From: Algibacter_G agarivorans
GTDB taxonomy: Bacteria; Bacteroidota; Bacteroidia; Flavobacteriales; Flavobacteriaceae
Direction of reading: 5' to 3'
Assembly: GCF_039543245.1 (NCBI RefSeq)
Contig: NZ_BAABJJ010000021.1
Coordinates: forward strand, 1-53,688
Length of the DNA stretch: 53,688 bases
The notes under the pieces were generated by a model that made no database searches, had not been told where the DNA came from, and worked only from the letters and a program-made list of their open reading frames with translations. The position numbers and the translations under genes were made by a program. Of the stretch, positions 17,895-27,186 are shown in pieces (the stretch's first letter is position 1; every line of letters starts with the position of its first letter).

Positions 17895-20177
17895 ATGAAA
17901 AAAATAGTCCTTTTAGTAGTTCCAATTTTATTATTAATTGGATTTAATGATACTAAGCAAACTTCAATGAAAGAGAACAAAAATCAGACAATAAAACAAA
18001 AAATTGATTCCCTTATAAAATTAATGACCATTGAGGAGAAAGTAGGACAAATGAACCAATACAATGGGTTTTGGGATGTTACTGGCCCAGCTCCTAAAGA
18101 AGGTAATGCAGAAAAAAAATATGAGCATTTACGAAAAGGATGGGTTGGATCTATGCTTAACGTAAGAGGTGTTAAGAACGTTCTTGCCGTTCAAAAAATT
18201 GCAGTTGAGGAAACTCGATTAGGTATTCCTCTTATCTTCGGGTTTGATGTTATCCATGGCTATAAAACACTAAGTCCTATACCCTTGGCAGAAGCGGCTA
18301 GTTGGGATTTAGAGGCGATTAAAAAATCGGCAAGTATTGCTGCTGCAGAGGCATCTGCATCTGGTATTAACTGGACATTCGGACCTATGGTAGATATTTC
18401 CAGAGATGCTCGCTGGGGTCGTGTTATGGAAGGTGCTGGCGAAGACCCTTTTTTAGGAAGTAAAATTGCAGAAGCCCGTATTACAGGCTTTCAAGGGAAC
18501 GATTTATCTCAAGTAAACACGATAGCGGCATGTGCAAAACATTTTGCCGGATATGGTTTTTCAGAATCTGGAAGAGAATATAATACTGTTGATATAGGAA
18601 TGTCTACTTTACATAATATTGTGCTTCCGCCGTTTAAAGCAGCAGTAGACTCAGGGGTTAGAACCTTAATGAATTCATTCAACGAAATTAATGGTGTACC
18701 AGTAACCGGAAGTTCTTACTTACAGCGCGATATTTTAAAGGGAAAATGGAATTTTGACGGTTTTGTAATTTCAGACTGGGCATCTATTGGTGAAATGATT
18801 TCATGGGGACATGCCAAAGACAAAAGAGAAGCCGCAAAAATTGCAGTCACTGCCGGTTCAGATATGGACATGGAATCTAATACTTATATAGAAGAATTGG
18901 CACAATTAGTTAAAGATGGTTTCATAGATGAAAAACTTCTAGATGATGCTGTAAGCCGAATTTTAAGGGTGAAGTTTGAATTGGGATTATTTGAAGACCC
19001 CTATAAATATTGTGTTGAAACTCGTGAAAAGGAAACAATAGGCAATCCAAAACACCATGAAGCAGTTTTGGATATGGCAAAAAAATCAATTGTGCTTCTA
19101 AAAAATGAAAACAATTTACTTCCATTAAAAAAAGAAGGTCAAAATATAGCACTTATTGGTGCTTTGGCTGCGGATAAAAATAGCCCTTTAGGAAGTTGGT
19201 GTATTGCCTCAGATGATAATACAGCAGTTTCTGTTTTAGAAGGTATGCAAGCTTATGAAAACAATTCTTTGGTGTATAATAAAGGTACTGATGTTTCTTT
19301 AGGAAAAACTACTTTTGTTAAAGAAGTTAAGATAAATACTTCTGATAAAAGTGAATTTAACGATGCTATCCAAGCTGCTAAAAAAGCTGATGTTGTGGTG
19401 ATGGTTTTAGGTGAGCATGGTTTTCAATCAGGTGAAGGCAGAAGTAGAACAAATTTACAACTCCCAGGCGTGCAACAAGAATTATTGGAAGCTATTCACG
19501 AAGTGAATCCTAATATTGTATTAGTGTTGAATAATGGGCGTCCGCTTGCAATTACATGGGCTGACGAACATATACCCGCTATTGTTGAAGCGTGGCAATT
19601 AGGAACGCAAACTGGGCATGCCGTAGCTCAAGTTTTATACGGCGATTATAACCCAAGTGGAAAATTACCAATGACTTTCCCCAGAAATGTTGGACAGGTT
19701 CCCATATATTACAATTACAAAAATACAGGAAGACCAGTTGATAAAGATAATAACGTGTTTTGGTCACATTACATTGATGTTAATAACACACCATTGTATC
19801 CGTTTGGCTATGGCTTAAGTTATACAAGATTTGAATATAGCAGTCTTAAATTGAATGGTAGCTCTTTTAGTTTAGGCGAAGAAATAAGTGTATCTGTCGA
19901 TATAAAAAATATTGGAAAAAGAGATGGCAAAGAGGTTGTTCAACTTTACATAAGGGATTTGTTTGGCAGTATAACTAGACCTGTTAAAGAACTTAAAGGA
20001 TTTGAGTTGGTTAACATTAAAGCTGGAGAGACTAAAACAATCCAATTTACATTAAATAAAGAAACGCTAGGTTTTTATAATAATGAAAGTGAATATGTTA
20101 TTGAACCTGGAGATTTTAAAGTTTTTGTTGGAGGAAGTTCTGCAGAAACCGTTGAAGCCGATTTTGAATTGAAATAA
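17895..20177 (+). CDS. bglX: Beta-glucosidase (GH3 family), BglX type
   Basis: 760 residues. The N-terminal signal sequence lacks a clear lipobox, so periplasmic location is likely. Three GH3 domains are seen: the (alpha/beta)8 barrel (about 35-360) with the nucleophile aspartate in GFVISDWAS, the alpha/beta sandwich (about 395-610), and the C-terminal fibronectin-III-like domain (about 665-760). RDARWGRVMEGAGEDPFL is typical of the BglX branch. It removes terminal beta-linked glucose from oligosaccharides. It stands alone; a strong bidirectional terminator follows. Confidence 0.9.
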   Translation: MKKIVLLVVPILLLIGFNDTKQTSMKENKNQTIKQKIDSLIKLMTIEEKVGQMNQYNGFWDVTGPAPKEGNAEKKYEHLRKGWVGSMLNVRGVKNVLAVQKIAVEETRLGIPLIFGFDVIHGYKTLSPIPLAEAASWDLEAIKKSASIAAAEASASGINWTFGPMVDISRDARWGRVMEGAGEDPFLGSKIAEARITGFQGNDLSQVNTIAACAKHFAGYGFSESGREYNTVDIGMSTLHNIVLPPFKAAVDSGVRTLMNSFNEINGVPVTGSSYLQRDILKGKWNFDGFVISDWASIGEMISWGHAKDKREAAKIAVTAGSDMDMESNTYIEELAQLVKDGFIDEKLLDDAVSRILRVKFELGLFEDPYKYCVETREKETIGNPKHHEAVLDMAKKSIVLLKNENNLLPLKKEGQNIALIGALAADKNSPLGSWCIASDDNTAVSVLEGMQAYENNSLVYNKGTDVSLGKTTFVKEVKINTSDKSEFNDAIQAAKKADVVVMVLGEHGFQSGEGRSRTNLQLPGVQQELLEAIHEVNPNIVLVLNNGRPLAITWADEHIPAIVEAWQLGTQTGHAVAQVLYGDYNPSGKLPMTFPRNVGQVPIYYNYKNTGRPVDKDNNVFWSHYIDVNNTPLYPFGYGLSYTRFEYSSLKLNGSSFSLGEEISVSVDIKNIGKRDGKEVVQLYIRDLFGSITRPVKELKGFELVNIKAGETKTIQFTLNKETLGFYNNESEYVIEPGDFKVFVGGSSAETVEADFELK

Positions 20178-20220
20178 TTCTGTTTGATGTTTTTCTTTTA
20201 AAGTTATTTTAATAAATCTC

Positions 20221-20259
20221 GGGCGTTTTATTGCGGTCATTTCAATGCAGAATTGGTAT
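20221..20259 (+). repeat. Solo end of a MITE-like element
   Basis: 39 bases match the right end of the element at 21613-21774 with two mismatches (GGGCGTTTTATTGC then TTTCAATGCAGAATTGGTAT). No clear left end is present. Some similarity to the element interior (ATTGAAAT, then TGATGTTTTTCTTT) continues leftward across the bglX stop, so a decayed full copy may underlie the end of that gene. Confidence 0.65.
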
Positions 20260-20315
20260 ATCAATAAAAGACCACATTTGAATCTTAATATGAAAACATC
20301 TGATTTTATAAACAA

Positions 20316-20360
20316 CAAAAAACCAGAGAAGTTAACTTCTCTGGTTTAATTTAATTTTAT
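20316..20360. terminator. Bidirectional intrinsic terminator between bglX and mdh
   Basis: A perfect 26-bp palindrome (AACCAGAGAAGTT followed by its complement, 20321-20346) is flanked by an A-rich run on the left and a T-rich run on the right. It works in both directions and separates the convergent bglX and mdh genes. The remaining 170 bases up to mdh show nothing else definite. Confidence 0.85.
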
Positions 20361-20520
20361 TAATAACTGTCAACCTATTTTAGGACGACTCACTATTATA
20401 AACATGTTCGCTCTTAGAACCAAAATTACATGTCTTTACTCTACACCCGACGCAAGCGTCGGAGAATTCTATTGATAAAATCCTAGTAGTTTTAAAACAA
20501 CTATTTAAATAAATAAATTA

Positions 20521-21447
20521 TTATAAATCTAATAATCCATTAGTTTTCCTAACACCTTCTGCACTAGCTAGCATGTGTGCTTTTTCAGCATCACTTAAAG
20601 GGATATCAACTATTTTTTCAATACCGTTTTTACCTAAAATTACTGGCACACCAATACAAATATCATTTAAACCATATTCACCATCTAAGAATGTAGAACA
20701 TGGAAACATTTTCTTTTGGTCACAGGCAATAGCTTGAACTAAACCGCTAACTGCAGCACCTGGAGCATACCAAGCAGATGTTCCTAATAATTTAGTAAGT
20801 GTTGCTCCACCAACTTTGGTATCCTCAGTAACTTGTTCCAAGCGGTCTTCGCTTAAAAACTCAGACACTTTAATACTATTTCTTGTGGCCTGACTTGTTA
20901 ATGGCACCATACCAGTATCACTATGACCTCCTATTACCATACCGTCAATATCACTTATTGGAGCTTCCATAGCTTCAGCTAATCTGTATTTAAAACGAGC
21001 AGAATCTAAAGCACCTCCCATACCAATAATTCTATTTTTTGGCATATCAAGAGTTTTATGTGCTAAATATGTCATAGTATCCATTGGGTTACTTACAACA
21101 ATAAGTACCATATTTGGAGAATGTTCAAGTAAACTTGAAGATACCGTTTTTACTATCCCTGCATTAATGCCTATTAATTCTTCACGAGTCATTCCTGGTT
21201 TACGAGGAATACCTGAAGTAATCACACAAATATCACTATTGGCAGTTTTGCTATAATCGTTTGTAATTCCAGTGATTTTAGTATCAAATCCATTTAATGA
21301 TGCACATTGCATTAAATCCATGGCTTTACCTTCTGCATACCCCTCTTTGATATCTAACAATACAACTTCTGAAGCGAAATTTTTAATGGCAATATACTCT
21401 GCACAACTGGCACCTACTGCTCCTGCTCCTACTACGGTTACTTTCAT
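20521..21447 (-). CDS. mdh: Malate dehydrogenase
   Basis: 308 residues; NAD-dependent, LDH-like type of malate dehydrogenase used in the TCA cycle (malate to oxaloacetate). The Rossmann motif VVGAGAVGASCAEYI starts at residue 4. Substrate arginines are in SGIPRKPGMTREEL and MGGALDSARFKYRLAE. The catalytic histidine is in VIGGHSDTGMVPL near 175. Length is normal. It is monocistronic, with a MITE-like element just upstream of its leader. Confidence 0.94.
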   Translation of the reverse strand: MKVTVVGAGAVGASCAEYIAIKNFASEVVLLDIKEGYAEGKAMDLMQCASLNGFDTKITGITNDYSKTANSDICVITSGIPRKPGMTREELIGINAGIVKTVSSSLLEHSPNMVLIVVSNPMDTMTYLAHKTLDMPKNRIIGMGGALDSARFKYRLAEAMEAPISDIDGMVIGGHSDTGMVPLTSQATRNSIKVSEFLSEDRLEQVTEDTKVGGATLTKLLGTSAWYAPGAAVSGLVQAIACDQKKMFPCSTFLDGEYGLNDICIGVPVILGKNGIEKIVDIPLSDAEKAHMLASAEGVRKTNGLLDL

Positions 21448-21612
21448 TTTTTAATTGTTTTATTTATTAGTATTAAATATGTTCTAATCTACTATGCAAA
21501 AATCATTATAAATTCAAATTATATATATGATTAAAGTCATGAACTTTAATTAATTTTAGTGAAAAAGACCACAAAAATCAACTCCTGCAAAATTACAAAT
21601 TAAAACACTGTA

Positions 21613-21774
21613 ATACCAATTCTGCATTGAAATTACTGTAAAAGAAAATGATGATTTTTTTCTTTATACGAAATAGAAAAATAAAGCATAGCCATAGTTA
21701 CGGTTTCTTTTTATATTGATGTAGAAAGAAAGAAAGGGCGTTTTATTGCAGTAATTTCAATGCAGAATTGGTAT
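21613..21774. repeat. MITE-like element with 26-bp terminal inverted repeats
   Basis: A 162-base non-coding element. Its left end starts ATACCAATTCTGCATTGAAA and its right end is the reverse complement over 26 bases, with the match continuing past one mismatch. The interior is AT-rich without an ORF. A 39-base copy of its right end lies 1.5 kb away at 20221. No certain target duplication is seen. It would be moved by a transposase encoded elsewhere. Confidence 0.75.
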
Positions 21775-21779
21775 AAATA

Positions 21780-21812
21780 AAAAAAGCACAGGACAAAATC
21801 CTGTGCTTTTTA
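21780..21812 (-). terminator. Intrinsic terminator after the beta-barrel protein gene
   Basis: GCACAGGA and TCCTGTGC (21786-21793 and 21799-21806) pair around a five-base loop, extended by A and T runs on both sides. It lies 60 bases after the stop of the minus-strand gene at 21872. Confidence 0.8.
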
Positions 21813-21871
21813 TAACAAAAATTAAATATAACTAACTAAAACTAAACAATTAATTCTTTTAAAACATTAGG

Positions 21872-22888
21872 TTACCTAAAACCGAAATGAATACCTATTG
21901 AAAATGCATCAAATTCAGATAGATGATATTCTGCGTTAAGTCTGAAAAAACCCAACTTTAATTTTGTTCCTACGGTTGCTCTTACTGAAGATACCTCACT
22001 TGATACTGAGAATGGGTCAACAATGGCTTGAGATGTTAACACACCATCTGTTACTCTATATGTTCCTAATAAATCAGATTCCGACTTTCCTTTAATAAAC
22101 CCTAAACCACCATAAAAATTGATTACTGGTAATTTAGTTGAAGCAATTAGTTGAAGCAACCACGTATTTGTAGCATTTTCAATGCGCTGGTTTTCACCTT
22201 GTATTCCTGAAGATTCTGTTAAATTATATTCACCGTCTAAATGTGTGTAGGCCACTAAACCAGAAATAGCTACTGGCAGTAATTTATCTGCTGGCAACCA
22301 TTTTGTAACTTCAAATTGTACACCTGCACCATACATGCTTAAACTTACATCATCTGTATCAATTTTTGGCACAAACCGTGCTTTTAATTCTATCCCTTTT
22401 ACAAGTCCTAATGCGCCTTGTATAAATGCAGTAGGCAATAAATTGGCACTACTAGACCCTATGCCATTTGGCAACTCAATAGTTTCAGTTTGGTTTCCAA
22501 AAATCGGATCTTCGTATTCAACTTCTATAAAAACAGCTGGGTCATTTTCTCCCAGAACAGTTGCAACCATTTTTGAAGGTGAATTATCGGGAAATGAAAT
22601 ATTCTTATAACCAGCAGTCGTTAAATTAAACATTTTGTGTTCATCTTTTACTGATGCAGCGTTTAGTATAACTGAGATTTCAAAACCCCCTAAAGGTTTA
22701 GCATCTGCTGTATTAAACCAGTTAGCATTCATACTATGCATTAAACCGTTTGTACCCGGCGCTAAATAATCATTTGCAAAACGCTCTGCATCGTCAACAC
22801 CTGCAGCAAGAAGCACATCAATATCACTTTGTGCTTTTGAAGTTATGGTTGCCAAACACAACAATATAAATAAGATTAACTTTTTCAT
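21872..22888 (-). CDS. Predicted outer-membrane beta-barrel protein (DUF6588-like)
   Basis: 338 residues with a signal peptide ending in TSKAQ. The first part contains VDDAERFANDYLAPGTNGLMHSMNANWFNTA, a layout seen in Flavobacteriaceae proteins now grouped, as I recall, as DUF6588. The rest alternates hydrophobic and polar residues and ends in an aromatic residue plus Arg (IGIHFGFR), as an outer-membrane barrel does. No substrate is known. It has its own well-formed promoter and terminator, so it is a single-gene unit. Confidence 0.7.
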   Translation of the reverse strand: MKKLILFILLCLATITSKAQSDIDVLLAAGVDDAERFANDYLAPGTNGLMHSMNANWFNTADAKPLGGFEISVILNAASVKDEHKMFNLTTAGYKNISFPDNSPSKMVATVLGENDPAVFIEVEYEDPIFGNQTETIELPNGIGSSSANLLPTAFIQGALGLVKGIELKARFVPKIDTDDVSLSMYGAGVQFEVTKWLPADKLLPVAISGLVAYTHLDGEYNLTESSGIQGENQRIENATNTWLLQLIASTKLPVINFYGGLGFIKGKSESDLLGTYRVTDGVLTSQAIVDPFSVSSEVSSVRATVGTKLKLGFFRLNAEYHLSEFDAFSIGIHFGFR

Positions 22889-22908
22889 TAATTATAGATT
22901 TGGTTTAA

Positions 22909-22969
22909 CAAACATAAGAAAAAAAAACATTAAAACAAGCATTTAAACGTGATAAAATGCATTTAAACG
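22909..22969 (-). promoter_or_regulatory. Promoter with upstream direct repeat for the beta-barrel gene
   Basis: On the minus strand TTG (22938-22936) and TATGTTTG (22916-22909) are 19 bases apart, an exact Bacteroidota promoter. Just upstream the 11-mer GCATTTAAACG (plus-strand reading) occurs twice, at 22939-22949 and 22959-22969. The spacing is 20 bp, two helical turns, as for a dimeric activator. The leader would be only about 15 bases. Confidence 0.7.
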
Positions 22970-22991
22970 AATTTTAATTAAATTTGAGGTA

Positions 22992-23030
22992 AAAAAATAG
23001 CCTTTATATCTAAGACATAAAGGCTATTTC
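22992..23030 (-). terminator. Intrinsic terminator after gyrB
   Basis: AAATAGCCTTTAT and ATAAAGGCTATTT form a 12-13 bp stem with a nine-base loop. On the minus strand it is followed by a run of seven T. It lies 20-60 bases after the gyrB stop. Confidence 0.85.
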
Positions 23031-23049
23031 AATTTCTGAACATATTTAT

Positions 23050-24999
23050 TTACGCATCAATATTCGCATAAATAGCATTCTTTTCAATAAAATCTCTACG
23101 AGGCGGCACCTCATCGCCCATTAACATAGAAAATACTCTATCTGCTTCTGCACCACTGTCTACGTATATTTGGCGTAATGTTCTAAATTCAGGATTCATG
23201 GTTGTATCCCAAAGTTGTTCTGCATTCATTTCTCCAAGACCTTTATAACGTTGAATTTTTGCGCCATCTCCATATTGTTCCATTAAAGCTAAACGTTCAT
23301 CATCATTCCAGGCATACTCCTTTTTAGCTCCTTTTTTAACTAAAAATAAAGGTGGTGTTGCTATGTAAATATGACCGTTTTCTATTAATTCTTTCATATA
23401 TCTAAAAAAGAATGTTAGAATTAAAGTTTCAATATGCGAACCATCAATATCGGCATCACACATGATTACGATTTTGTGGTATCTTAATTTTGAAAGGTTA
23501 AGCGCCTTACTATCCTCTTCTGTCCCAATAGTTACACCAAGTGCTGTAAAAATGTTTTTAATCTCTTCATTTTCAAAAACCTTATGAGTCATCGCTTTTT
23601 CAACATTCAAAATCTTACCACGTAATGGCAAAATAGCTTGAAATGCTCTATCACGACCTTGTTTTGCGGTTCCACCTGCCGAATCTCCCTCGACTAAATA
23701 TATTTCGCATTTTGCTGGGTCTTGCTCAGAACAATCAGATAATTTCCCTGGCAATCCACCAATACTCATTACGGTTTTACGTTGCACCATTTCACGGGCT
23801 TTTTGAGCTGCATGACGGGCTTGAGCTGCAAGTATCACTTTCTGAACAATGATTTTAGCATCGTCTGGATTTTCTTCTAAATAATCGGTTAGCATTTCTG
23901 AAACAGATTGACTTACCGCCGCAGAAACTTCTCTGTTACCTAATTTTGTTTTTGTTTGACCTTCAAATTGTGGTTCTTGAACTTTTACAGAAATAATAGC
24001 TGTTAATCCTTCACGGAAATCATCGCCTGCAATATCAAACTTCAATTTGTCTAACATGCCTGATTCATCTGCATACTTTTTTAAGGTATGTGTCAATCCA
24101 CGACGGAAACCAGATAAGTGTGTTCCACCTTCATGTGTATTAATGTTATTTACATACGAATGTAAATTCTCAGCATATGATGTATTATAAATCATCGCTA
24201 CCTCAACAGGAACACCATTTTTTTCACCTTCAAAAGCAATAACGTCTTTCATTAAAGGGTCTCTAGTCGCATCTAAATACTTGATAAATTCTTTTAGTCC
24301 TTCAGTAGAATGGAATGTTTCACCTTCAAATTCGCCATCTTCTTTTATATGTCTTTTATCAACTAAATGAACGGTAATCCCTTTATTTAAGTAAGCCAAC
24401 TCACGTAAACGACTCGCCAAAGTATCATAACTATACTCTAAAGTTTGTGTAAATATGGTGGAGTCTGGTCTAAATGTTACTGTTGTACCACGTTTATCAG
24501 TTATTCCAATCTCTTTTACAGGATACATGGATTTACCACGCTCATATTCTTGTTCATAAACTTTACCATCTCTATAAACGGTTGCTCTTAAATGTTCTGA
24601 TAATGCATTCACACAACTTACACCAACACCGTGAAGTCCACCAGATACTTTATAAGAATCTTTATCAAACTTACCTCCTGCTCCAATTTTAGTCATTACA
24701 ACCTCAAGTGCAGAAACGCCTTCTTTCTTGTGTAAATCTACAGGAATACCACGACCATCATCTTCTGTAGTAATCGAATTATCTTCATTTATAATAACAG
24801 TAATATTGTTACAATGTCCTGCTAAAGCTTCATCAATCGAGTTATCGACAACCTCATAAACTAAATGGTGTAAACCACGCGTACCAACATCACCAATATA
24901 CATGGATGGACGCATACGAACGTGCTCCATACCTTCTAAAGCCTGAATACTATCTGCCGAATAATTATGCTTATTAAATTCTTCTTTACCTTCGCTCAT
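23050..24999 (-). CDS. gyrB: DNA gyrase subunit B
   Basis: 649 residues, the short form normal for Bacteroidota. The GHKL ATPase begins in YEVVDNSIDEALAGHC and continues with the glycine motifs DGRGIPV and GGLHGVGVSCVNAL. The transducer domain follows. The TOPRIM domain has EGDSAGG near 430 and DADIDGSHI near 505, and the C-terminal GyrA-contact region includes QRYKGLGEMN. With GyrA it introduces negative supercoils. A hairpin with a run of T lies in its leader and may attenuate transcription. Confidence 0.97.
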   Translation of the reverse strand: MSEGKEEFNKHNYSADSIQALEGMEHVRMRPSMYIGDVGTRGLHHLVYEVVDNSIDEALAGHCNNITVIINEDNSITTEDDGRGIPVDLHKKEGVSALEVVMTKIGAGGKFDKDSYKVSGGLHGVGVSCVNALSEHLRATVYRDGKVYEQEYERGKSMYPVKEIGITDKRGTTVTFRPDSTIFTQTLEYSYDTLASRLRELAYLNKGITVHLVDKRHIKEDGEFEGETFHSTEGLKEFIKYLDATRDPLMKDVIAFEGEKNGVPVEVAMIYNTSYAENLHSYVNNINTHEGGTHLSGFRRGLTHTLKKYADESGMLDKLKFDIAGDDFREGLTAIISVKVQEPQFEGQTKTKLGNREVSAAVSQSVSEMLTDYLEENPDDAKIIVQKVILAAQARHAAQKAREMVQRKTVMSIGGLPGKLSDCSEQDPAKCEIYLVEGDSAGGTAKQGRDRAFQAILPLRGKILNVEKAMTHKVFENEEIKNIFTALGVTIGTEEDSKALNLSKLRYHKIVIMCDADIDGSHIETLILTFFFRYMKELIENGHIYIATPPLFLVKKGAKKEYAWNDDERLALMEQYGDGAKIQRYKGLGEMNAEQLWDTTMNPEFRTLRQIYVDSGAEADRVFSMLMGDEVPPRRDFIEKNAIYANIDA

Positions 25000-25040
25000 A
25001 TTATATGTTTTATCTTAATTTGAATATCATTTTGTATCAC

Positions 25041-25086
25041 AAAAAAAGATGCTTAAAAAGCATCCTTCTGAATACAAACAAATATA
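25041..25086 (-). promoter_or_regulatory. gyrB promoter element and terminator-like leader hairpin
   Basis: On the minus strand TATATTTG (25086-25079) matches the -7 consensus. About 10 bases later the transcript would form GGATGCTT/AAGCATC followed by seven T, a terminator-like structure, about 40 bases before the gyrB start codon. No gene lies upstream on this strand that would need a terminator. Confidence 0.45.
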
Positions 25087-25376
25087 CGAATATTTAAGGC
25101 TATTTAAAAGCTTTTTATCGAGTCATTCGTATAATTATCAACATTTGTTAATTACTTTAAAGTGGCTTAAATCGACTAAAAAGGGGCTTAAAAAGGAATT
25201 TCATAAATTTTAATCAAAATTAAAAACCCTAAAACAGAAAAACACTTCTAAGGCTTTATTTCAGACTTTAAACTTGTAAAAAAATATTTATATTTACTCA
25301 AACGTTGTAGCCAATACAAGTAAAAAATAAATACTCAATCATGACATTTGTCACGTTCTGACATAAGAGATAATAA

Positions 25377-25384
25377 TATTTTTG
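25377..25384 (+). promoter_or_regulatory. -7 element of the porin gene
   Basis: TATTTTTG fits TAnnTTTG; the -33 region reads TTCTG at 18-base spacing rather than TTG. The start codon is 28 bases downstream. Confidence 0.5.
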
Positions 25385-25411
25385 TCAAAAATTTTTAGAA
25401 GATTATTTCAC

Positions 25412-26680
25412 ATGAAAAAAATAAAAGCCCAACTAGCTAAACTAATTTTTTTAGGATTATTCTTGTTTCCTATAGCGTTAATTAGCCAAGAAGAAAAAGA
25501 ATTTAAACCTAAAATAAATTGGAATATCACCTCTCAAATTTGGTTAAGATATTCTGATTTAAACGACGGTTCTCTTATATACGACGAACCTGCTTCAGAA
25601 TTTTTAGATATCTCTATAAGACGGCTACGTATTCCTGTGTCATCTCAAATAACTCCTAAAATTTTTGCTTATGCTATTTTTGGAGGCAATAATTACAATT
25701 TTAAAAACAAAACCTTTTCGCTCGATGTTTTAGATTTATACGTAGAATATAAATTTGCCAAATTTTTAGAGGTAGGTGTTGGGAAATCGGGTTGGCAAGG
25801 ACTAAATAGATGGAATATTCGTTCGGCAAAAACCATGATGGGATTAGACTCGCCACTTTTCACCTTAAACTCTGTTGAAAAAAATGATGATTTAGGACGT
25901 TTATTTGGTGTTTGGCTTAAAGGACAAACCGGGCAGTTTGATTATAGAATCGCCTTTAACAGACCATTCGCCGTAATCAATATACCCGATGGAGAGGTCA
26001 ATTTCGCGAATAGCAAACCTAGGGTAAAAACCTCATCTTATGTAAAATATCAATTTTTCGAGCATGAATCAAACAAGTCTGCTTACCAAACAGGGACTTA
26101 CATGCAAACTAAAAAAGTGTTTAATATTGGCGCAGGTTTTCAGCATCAAGAAAAAGCCATGAGCAATGGCGACGCAAAACTTGAAAGCACTACGCTTTAC
26201 GATATCAAACATTTTGCAGCAGATTCATTTTTAAATCTACCACTTGCTAACGGCAATGCTATAACGGCTTATTTAGGATTTTTTGATTACGATTTTGGAG
26301 AAAACTATATTAGAAATGTTGGCGCCAACAACCCTACAACAGGAGGCGGAACAGATTTTAACGGAGCTGGTGTGGCTTTCCCTATGATCGGTACAGGTAC
26401 CACTTGGTATACGCAATTTGGGTATGCATTTAAGCAAACCGAAATTTTAAGCCAACCCATGATTATCCAACCAAACATAGCCATACAACACTCCAATTGG
26501 GATGCCCTAGAAGATAATATGACGGTTTTCGATTTCACCATTAATTTCCTGTTGGACGGCTCGCACAATAATAAATTCAGTTTAGGCTATCAGCACCGTC
26601 CTATTTTTGATGCCACAACTTTAAAACAAAAAGCTTACAAAGGCATGGCTGTATTACAATATCAAATTTCAGTAAAATAG
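25412..26680 (+). CDS. Outer-membrane porin, predicted beta-barrel
   Basis: 422 residues from the ATG at 25412. This start is preferred over an upstream TTG because it gives a normal signal peptide (MKKIKAQLAKLIFLGLFLFP, cut near ISQ). The mature part is rich in alternating strands with aromatic girdles, such as WNITSQIWLRYSDL, YVEYKFAKFLEVGVGKSGW and FSLGYQHRPIFDA. The C-terminal strand ends YQISVK. It resembles phosphate-selective porin O/P-type proteins, but the substrate cannot be read from sequence. Single gene with its own promoter; a strong terminator lies 260 bases further on. Confidence 0.75.
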   Translation: MKKIKAQLAKLIFLGLFLFPIALISQEEKEFKPKINWNITSQIWLRYSDLNDGSLIYDEPASEFLDISIRRLRIPVSSQITPKIFAYAIFGGNNYNFKNKTFSLDVLDLYVEYKFAKFLEVGVGKSGWQGLNRWNIRSAKTMMGLDSPLFTLNSVEKNDDLGRLFGVWLKGQTGQFDYRIAFNRPFAVINIPDGEVNFANSKPRVKTSSYVKYQFFEHESNKSAYQTGTYMQTKKVFNIGAGFQHQEKAMSNGDAKLESTTLYDIKHFAADSFLNLPLANGNAITAYLGFFDYDFGENYIRNVGANNPTTGGGTDFNGAGVAFPMIGTGTTWYTQFGYAFKQTEILSQPMIIQPNIAIQHSNWDALEDNMTVFDFTINFLLDGSHNNKFSLGYQHRPIFDATTLKQKAYKGMAVLQYQISVK

Positions 26681-26839
26681 AAAACAGGCTATAATCGTAC
26701 AAAAGAGTTTAACATTCTAAAATACAGGCGAAACGTTAATTTTCATTATTAAACCAACAAACAAGTATTCATTTTTTTAATAATTTGATAATTACAGTAG
26801 GAACTTCTGAAAAAAGACACCAATTAGGTTTTTAATCTA

Positions 26840-26973
26840 TATATTTGGCGTGATAAACGAATTATGTTAAATAATATCGACAATAATAATTTCAATAATC
26901 CTAATTTTTAGGATCAGGAAGGTTATTGTTTAAAAATATATAAAGCCTTCCAAATTTGGAAGGCTTTTTTTTG
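26840..26973 (+). ncRNA. Possible small RNA between porin and gatC-like gene
   Basis: A -7 element TATATTTG at 26840-26847 is followed by about 90 gene-free bases. These contain the hairpin TCCTAATTTTTAGGA and end in a strong terminator (AAAGCCTTCC, loop AAATTT, GGAAGGCTTT and T8, 26942-26972). The terminator is too far from the porin stop to be clearly its own. A small RNA of about 120 nt would explain the layout. No -33 TTG at good spacing was found and no RNA family is recognised. Confidence 0.3.
26942..26973 (+). terminator. Strong intrinsic terminator upstream of the gat operon
   Basis: AAAGCCTTCC and GGAAGGCTTT pair around AAATTT and are followed by eight T. It isolates the gat operon from upstream transcription. 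Confidence 0.9.
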
Positions 26974-27085
26974 AATAAAAAATTTCTTGAAAGCAGCTAT
27001 TCTAAATGTTAAATCATTTAGATGTTATAATAGTTTCATTTTGGGCATAGAGCAAAAAAAAGAAATTTTTTATTCTGCCCCACCC

Positions 27086-27130
27086 GAAATTGCAAAATGG
27101 CAATTTCGACCTCCCCAAAAGGGAGTTGAG
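27086..27130. repeat. Dispersed palindromes in the leader of the gat operon
   Basis: GAAATTGCAAAATGGCAATTTC (22 bases here cut by a six-base loop between GAAATTGC and GCAATTTC) is followed by CTCCCCAAAAGGGAG. Both are small GC-richer hairpins of the kind scattered between genes in this lineage. They are transcribed in the gat leader if the promoter lies near 27030. Confidence 0.45.
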
Positions 27131-27186
27131 TACGGAAACCCCGAGACAGAGTCATCGGGGAATTATTTTAATTTAAAAATTAAGAC

